Source: Candidatus Parvarchaeota archaeon
GTDB lineage: Archaea > Micrarchaeota > Micrarchaeia > Anstonellales > VGKX01
Reading direction: 5' to 3'
Assembly: GCA_016866895.1 (NCBI GenBank)
Contig: VGKX01000037.1
Span: forward strand, 1 to 8,905
DNA length: 8,905 nucleotides
Below the pieces are notes generated by a model. It was given only the letters and a program-made list of their open reading frames with translations, searched no databases and was not told where the DNA came from. Both the position numbers and the translations under genes were made by a program. Positions 5,807 through 8,905 of this stretch are shown piece after piece (positions within the stretch are counted from its first letter, which is position 1; every line of letters begins with the position of its first letter).

Positions 5807-6457
5807 CTATTCGCTTTTGATGATGGACCAGATTTTTGGCTTTTCGAGATTTGGCGCAAGCTGGATAAAGCCGTCTTTAGCAAGCTCACTGACAAGAAGA
5901 TTTTTTTCACATGATTGGTTTGGATAATCCGCCATAAGCCGGTCAACTACGAGAAGCGGGTTATTGTTTAATTTGAAATACAAAGACTCGTTCCAGATGC
6001 CTAAAAAAAACCGTACAAGCTCAATGCGTGACTTGCCGCATTTTTCGAGCTGCGAAACAAGTGAGTCGGCAAGCAGGGAAGCATATGCATTTGAGTCGGC
6101 ACTATTTAGGACAAGCACCTCCTCCTTGGGAAAATACTTGCCGTCAATGCCAAGGATGTGGAAAAACTGCAGATGTGTTGGGTCGACAAGTATTTTTTCG
6201 CCGTTATGCTCAACCCCCACAAGCGAATGCAAGCCTTTGCAAAGCTCGAAGGAGTTGTAACCGCGAGTTTTAAGCAGGAATGCCAAGGCTTCGGTTGCCT
6301 TCACACAAACGCCCTGGTGAAGAATATTGTCAGGGCTTTTATCGATGATTTGGTCATGAAGATAATGCAAGGCCATGTATTTTTTCAAAAATGGCGTGAG
6401 CTGCTGCACGTCGCACCTGAGCCTTTGGATAAAGATTTCGTTTTGTTTGTATAACAT
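5807..6457 (-). CDS. Transglutaminase-like Cys-His-Asp protein, paralog C
   Basis: A 216-residue protein, promoter-proximal in the minus-strand array. Its core holds HQGVCVKA (47-54) with Cys51, GLHSLVGV (75-82) with His77 and ILVDPTHLQFF (89-99) with Asp92. Cys-to-His is 26 residues here against 28 in A and B, and His-to-Asp is 15 in all three. The N-terminal helix QRLRCDVQQLTPFLKKYM (11-28) aligns with that of A. The C-terminal half begins KEEVLVL, carries ELVRFFLG and ends ELAKDGFIQLAP plus a 15-residue tail. I chose ATG 6457 because the shared helix starts 10 residues later, as in B. ATG 6541 would add 28 residues and is possible; neither has a clear Shine-Dalgarno site. It is soluble by appearance. 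The function is unknown; papain-fold hydrolase or acyltransferase is inferred from the residues only. It ends in TAG. Confidence 0.75.
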   Translation of the reverse strand: MLYKQNEIFIQRLRCDVQQLTPFLKKYMALHYLHDQIIDKSPDNILHQGVCVKATEALAFLLKTRGYNSFELCKGLHSLVGVEHNGEKILVDPTHLQFFHILGIDGKYFPKEEVLVLNSADSNAYASLLADSLVSQLEKCGKSRIELVRFFLGIWNESLYFKLNNNPLLVVDRLMADYPNQSCEKNLLVSELAKDGFIQLAPNLEKPKIWSIIKSE

Positions 6458-6596
6458 GCTTTGGGTTTTTGCCTGAAAGTAAGTGGTAAGAACCGACAGC
6501 TGTCGATAGCATACCAGACCTGGGTGAAAAACTTTTGTCATTTGGGTCACTTTGCAGATTTTGTGAAGGACGATTGGCTTCGTTGATAAGTTTATG

Positions 6597-6626
6597 TTAT
6601 AATTTATGGGAATTAAGGTATATAAA
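6597..6626 (-). promoter_or_regulatory. Candidate promoter of the minus-strand array
   Basis: On the minus strand the sequence reads TTTATATA (6626-6619), then ATAAATTATAA (6606-6596). Either could be a TATA box, with transcription starting roughly 6570-6600 and reading into paralog C. The first is also TATATAAA on the + strand, so direction is ambiguous. Confidence 0.35.
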
Positions 6627-6762
6627 CGATTGCATTGAGGGTTAACAGAAACAAGGCAGATGGAAGTTAGTTCGTCAAAAGTCAAATAGGGCTTCGATAG
6701 ATTTAAAAGGGTGGGATTTGAAAATTTGAGATAGGGAAATTGATCAAAATTGCTTAGTGCAA

Positions 6763-6772
6763 AAAATATAAA
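6763..6772 (+). promoter_or_regulatory. TATA box of the HTH regulator gene
   Basis: The run AAAATATAAA before the regulator gene is a good archaeal TATA box. Its centre is about 27 bp before ATG 6795, so the transcript should begin at or next to the start codon. No Shine-Dalgarno site precedes this ATG, in keeping with a leaderless or nearly leaderless mRNA. Confidence 0.6.
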
Positions 6773-6794
6773 CCTGATTAAGAATGGTGTAAAA

Positions 6795-7478
6795 ATGGAA
6801 AAATTGACAGTGCAGATCGCAGGTGAAATTTCAGTATCCGACACGCCTGGGGGAACAATGAAAAAGTGGCGCGAGATATTTGGCATCACCCAGTCAGAGC
6901 TAGGCAGGCATCTCAAAATTTCAGCATCTACAATATCAGATTACGAAGGAAACCGAAGGCGCTCGCCAGGCACTGCAGTCATTCGGCGCTTTGTTGAGTC
7001 AATAATTGCAATAGACAAGGATAGGGGAAGCCAGGTTGTCACAAAACTTACACATCCAGAGGAAAACTCGGAGAAATTCTTTGAGGTTCACGAGTTTGCA
7101 ACAAGCATTAGCGCCATTGACTTTGCAAAGCTTGTGAACGGCAAGGTTGTTGCAAATGACGAGCTTATGAAAGTCAAAAAGCTCTATGGCTACACGGTTA
7201 TTGACAGCCTAAAAGTGATACTTGAGATGCCCTATACTCACTACCCAAGGCTTTACGGCTCCATGTCAGAGCGCGCATTCATCTTCACAAGGGTATCAAC
7301 AGGCCGCTCGCCTTTGGTTGTTGTCAGAGTCACGCCAATGAAGCCAAGCATCATAGTCCTCCATGGGATTGACGAAGTTGACGAGCTAGCACTCAAGCTT
7401 GCGGAAAAGGAGCAAATACCCGTGGTAACAACCAAGGTTGACATTGGAAAAATCAAAGACACGCTCAACAAGATATAG
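6795..7478 (+). CDS. HTH (XRE-type) transcriptional regulator, COG1709-like
   Basis: A 227-residue archaeal regulator. Residues 22-71 form an XRE/Cro-type helix-turn-helix: MKKWREIFGITQSELGRHL, then the turn and recognition helix KISASTISDYEGNRRRSPG (41-59). The C-terminal part (about 95-227) is a mixed alpha/beta domain with VIDSLKVILEMP (135-146), the strand pair AFIFTRVSTGRSPLVVVRV (161-179), SIIVLHGID (185-193) and LAEKEQIPVVTT (202-213). It looks like a ligand-sensing or dimerisation domain, but the ligand is unknown. In archaea this family is often found next to HMG-CoA synthase, as here (155 bp upstream, same strand), so control of mevalonate genes is likely. The start is set by the TATA spacing and by the family N-terminus; a TTG at 6750 was not used. 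It ends in TAG. Confidence 0.85.
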   Translation: MEKLTVQIAGEISVSDTPGGTMKKWREIFGITQSELGRHLKISASTISDYEGNRRRSPGTAVIRRFVESIIAIDKDRGSQVVTKLTHPEENSEKFFEVHEFATSISAIDFAKLVNGKVVANDELMKVKKLYGYTVIDSLKVILEMPYTHYPRLYGSMSERAFIFTRVSTGRSPLVVVRVTPMKPSIIVLHGIDEVDELALKLAEKEQIPVVTTKVDIGKIKDTLNKI

Positions 7479-7483
7479 GGGGA

Positions 7484-7508
7484 GGCAAAGCCGAAAATTC
7501 CGGCTGCC
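7484..7508 (+). repeat. Hairpin just after the regulator gene
   Basis: GGCA (7484-7487) plus GCCG (7490-7493) pair with CGGC (7501-7504) plus TGCC (7505-7508), giving an 8-bp stem with a two-A bulge and a 7-nt loop. It begins 6 nt after the stop codon. There is no following T-run, so it is more likely an mRNA-processing or stability element, or chance, than a terminator. Confidence 0.35.
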
Positions 7509-7581
7509 GTGCCTGGTTTGCTTGAAAAACATTGCACTTTGCATGTGATTTGCCGATTTGACTTGTTTGTAATTGCAGTGC

Positions 7582-7603
7582 CAAATTGACTGGCATCAAT
7601 TTG
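7582..7603. promoter_or_regulatory. Perfect inverted repeat, candidate operator of the HMG-CoA synthase gene
   Basis: CAAATTGA (7582-7589) and TCAATTTG (7596-7603) are exact reverse complements around a 6-bp spacer CTGGCA. A second, overlapping repeat pairs TGCCA (7579-7583) with TGGCA (7591-7595). The site ends 30 bp before ATG 7634, where a bound HTH dimer could affect initiation. The preceding gene encodes such an HTH protein, making it the natural candidate ligand; that link is inferred from position only. Confidence 0.5.
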
Positions 7604-7633
7604 TAGCTTAATGATTTTTGCAGGGTGATTCTT

Positions 7634-8683
7634 ATGATAGCAGGCATTGTAGGTTATGGCGCATATGTGCCAAAATACAGGATTAAGGTAGAGGAAATAG
7701 CCGCAGTGTGGGGCGAGGAGGCAGACAGGATAAAATCCGGCCTTGGGGTCCAGGAAAAATCCGTGCCCGACATTGATGAGGACTCTGCAACGATGTCTGT
7801 TGAGGCTGCGCGGATTGCCATAAAAAGGGCTAAAATCGAGCCATCTTCCATAGGTGCGGTTTTCGTAGGCTCAGAGTCGCACCCATATGCAGTGAAGCCT
7901 ACTGCAACCATAGTGGCACAGGCAATAGGCGCAACCCCAAACCTGACTGCGGCAGACACTGAGTTTGCCTGCAAGGCAGGAACAGTTTCAATGCAGATTT
8001 GCTGCGGCTATGTTGCAAGCAAAATGGTAAACTACGGCCTTGCAATAGGGGCAGACACATCGCAGGGAAGGCCTGGCGACGCCCTTGAATACACAGCATC
8101 CGCAGGCGCTGCGGCATTTGTGATAGGCAGTGAGAAAAAAGAAACACTTGCAAGCATAGATGCAACCTACTCTTATACAACCGACACTCCGGATTTTTGG
8201 AGGCGCCAGCATGCAGAATTCCCAACGCACGGTGGCAGGTTCACAGGCGCACCAGGCTATTTCAAGCACCTGATGGGCGGGGTGCAGGGGCTTTTTGAAA
8301 AGACAAACACGCTTGCAAAGGACTATGACTACTTTGTTTTCCACCAGCCCAATGGAAAGTTCCCAATTGAGGCTGCAAAAAAGCTTGGCATTGAAGTTGA
8401 GAAGCTTAAAGCCGGGCTCAAGACACCGGTAATTGGAAATACATATTCAGCCGCATCCCCGATTGGGCTGTGCGCAGTGCTTGACATTGCAAAGCAGGGG
8501 GAAAAGATACTTGTTGCCTCTTTTGGCTCGGGGGCAGGCTCTGATGCGTTTGCAATAACTGTCACGGATTTGGTTGAGGAAAAAAGGAAAATTGGGCCTG
8601 CCGTGGAAAGCTTTGTGCAAAACAAGGAGTACCTCAGCTATGCGCTTTATGCAAAGCACAGGAGAAAACTCAAAAGCCTTTGA
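7634..8683 (+). CDS. Hydroxymethylglutaryl-CoA synthase, archaeal type
   Basis: This enzyme condenses acetyl-CoA with acetoacetyl-CoA to HMG-CoA, the committed precursor of mevalonate and hence of archaeal isoprenoid lipids. At 349 residues it has the short archaeal form of the thiolase fold. The N-terminus IAGIVGYGAYVPKYRI (2-17) is typical. Catalytic candidates are Glu81 in GSESHP (79-84), the acyl-carrying Cys113 in DTEFACKAGT (108-117) and His237 in FVFHQPNGKFP (234-244). GNTYSAASPIGL (268-279) and ASFGSGAGSDAF (295-306) are conserved glycine-rich segments. ATG 7634 is preceded by GGGTGA (7623-7628), a strong archaeal ribosome site; a GTG at 7625 lies inside that site and was rejected. 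In archaea the enzyme forms a complex with acetoacetyl-CoA thiolase, and a thiolase gene follows 67 nt later. It ends in TGA. Confidence 0.95.
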   Translation: MIAGIVGYGAYVPKYRIKVEEIAAVWGEEADRIKSGLGVQEKSVPDIDEDSATMSVEAARIAIKRAKIEPSSIGAVFVGSESHPYAVKPTATIVAQAIGATPNLTAADTEFACKAGTVSMQICCGYVASKMVNYGLAIGADTSQGRPGDALEYTASAGAAAFVIGSEKKETLASIDATYSYTTDTPDFWRRQHAEFPTHGGRFTGAPGYFKHLMGGVQGLFEKTNTLAKDYDYFVFHQPNGKFPIEAAKKLGIEVEKLKAGLKTPVIGNTYSAASPIGLCAVLDIAKQGEKILVASFGSGAGSDAFAITVTDLVEEKRKIGPAVESFVQNKEYLSYALYAKHRRKLKSL

Positions 8684-8721
8684 GAAGAGGGCAACGGGCT
8701 TGTCTGAAGTGGGTTGAATTC

Positions 8722-8734
8722 GATAAAAATTATC
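8722..8734. repeat. Short palindrome before the thiolase gene
   Basis: GATAA and TTATC flank AAA, giving a 13-bp hyphenated palindrome 16 bp before the thiolase ATG. It lies in an AT-rich patch that could also be a weak internal promoter. Such short repeats are common in AT-rich DNA, so function is uncertain. Confidence 0.2.
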
Positions 8735-8750
8735 TTTTATGGTGGTCAAG

Positions 8751-8905
8751 ATGAGAAAAGTTGCGGTTGTTGGAGTTGGCATGTCCAAGTTTGGCGAGGA
8801 CTGGAGCAGGGGCTTTAGGGACATGATTATTGATGCAGGTGCAAGTGCGCTAAACGACGCAAAAATACACGGGGACAAGATTGATGGCATGTTCATAGGC
8901 ACAAT
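8751..8905 (+). CDS. Thiolase family protein (acetoacetyl-CoA thiolase), 5' part
   Basis: The first 51 residues are present; the gene runs off the window. They read as the archaeal thiolase N-terminus: RKVAVVGVGMSKFGE (2-16) followed by a helix around DMIIDAGASALNDAKI and the strand IDGMFIGT. No catalytic residue is reached. The probable role is to condense two acetyl-CoA to acetoacetyl-CoA and pass it to the HMG-CoA synthase encoded just upstream; archaeal operons usually add a DUF35 zinc/OB-fold partner after the thiolase, which would lie beyond the edge. ATG 8751 follows GGTGGTC (8741-8747), which resembles an archaeal Shine-Dalgarno; an in-frame ATG at 8739 would add four residues. The broader thiolase/SCP2 family is certain, while the exact substrate is inferred from context. 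Confidence 0.85.
   Translation, partial: MRKVAVVGVGMSKFGEDWSRGFRDMIIDAGASALNDAKIHGDKIDGMFIGT

Larger units (their letters stand above)
6458..6794. other. Divergent intergenic region between paralog C and the HTH regulator gene
   Basis: About 335 bp with no RNA gene seen. It contains TATA-like elements near 6597-6606 and 6619-6626, usable in either direction, and a clear + strand TATA at about 6763-6772. It also holds the self-complementary octamer TTGATCAA (6740-6747). The frame of paralog C is open through much of it, but codon use upstream of 6541 is unlike the genes. Confidence 0.5.

Noticed and set aside
4062..6457. Arylamine N-acetyltransferase as the identity of the three paralogs
   Set aside because: The Cys-His-Asp order and the His-Asp spacing of 15 fit, but the RGGYCFE-like and DVGFG motifs are missing and DPT points to the transglutaminase-like branch. 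Not fully excluded.
6458..6916. Very long N-terminal extension of paralog C reaching into the regulator gene
   Set aside because: The extension would cross the regulator start and its TATA box, is compositionally unlike the core, and the paralogs begin only 10-36 residues before their shared helix.
1..8905. tRNA, rRNA, CRISPR array or insertion sequence
   Set aside because: No cloverleaf-like segment, regularly spaced repeat or transposase-like protein was found; repeated CTTGCAA-type words are codon-pair bias (Leu-Ala).

Overview
The window looks archaeal. The riboflavin synthase is the archaeal pentameric type (homologous to lumazine synthase), the HMG-CoA synthase is the archaeal form, and it sits between an archaeal helix-turn-helix regulator gene and a thiolase gene. 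Promoters are TATA-like and Shine-Dalgarno sites are of the GGTGA/GAGGT kind. Arginine is mostly AGG/AGA. The short intergenic gaps and mixed archaeal/bacterial gene content would suit a DPANN-type archaeon, but that placement is only an inference.

Left part (about 200-3075, + strand): a riboflavin gene cluster in the order ribB, ribC, ribH, ribD. Together these cover the DHBP branch, lumazine synthesis, the final dismutation, and the deaminase/reductase steps. The GTP cyclohydrolase step and the phosphatase step are not encoded here. RibD is the bacterial-type deaminase-reductase fusion, while RibC is strictly archaeal, so the pathway is mosaic. Two oddities occur: RibB has a small cysteine cluster near its C-terminus, and ribD has family-like codons upstream of its first usable ATG, cut off by an in-frame TGA.

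Middle part (about 3076-6460): a small winged-helix DNA-binding protein gene (+), then a 264-bp frameshifted gene remnant (+), then three tandem minus-strand paralogs. The paralogs share a Cys-His-Asp pattern, with His and Asp always 15 residues apart and an (I/L)(I/V)DPT(Y/H)L motif, as in papain-fold transglutaminase-like enzymes. I know no described family that matches them fully. The middle copy carries one in-frame TAG exactly where both other copies have Gln, and is otherwise open. This block is the best candidate for something undescribed in the window.

Right part (about 6600-8905, + strand): a divergent AT-rich promoter region, an HTH regulator (COG1709-like) probably translated from a nearly leaderless transcript, then HMG-CoA synthase and the start of a thiolase that runs off the window. 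This is the archaeal mevalonate entry operon: the thiolase makes acetoacetyl-CoA and the synthase converts it to HMG-CoA. A perfect 8+8 bp inverted repeat sits just upstream of the synthase start and is a plausible operator for the regulator.

No tRNA, rRNA, CRISPR array or insertion sequence was seen.
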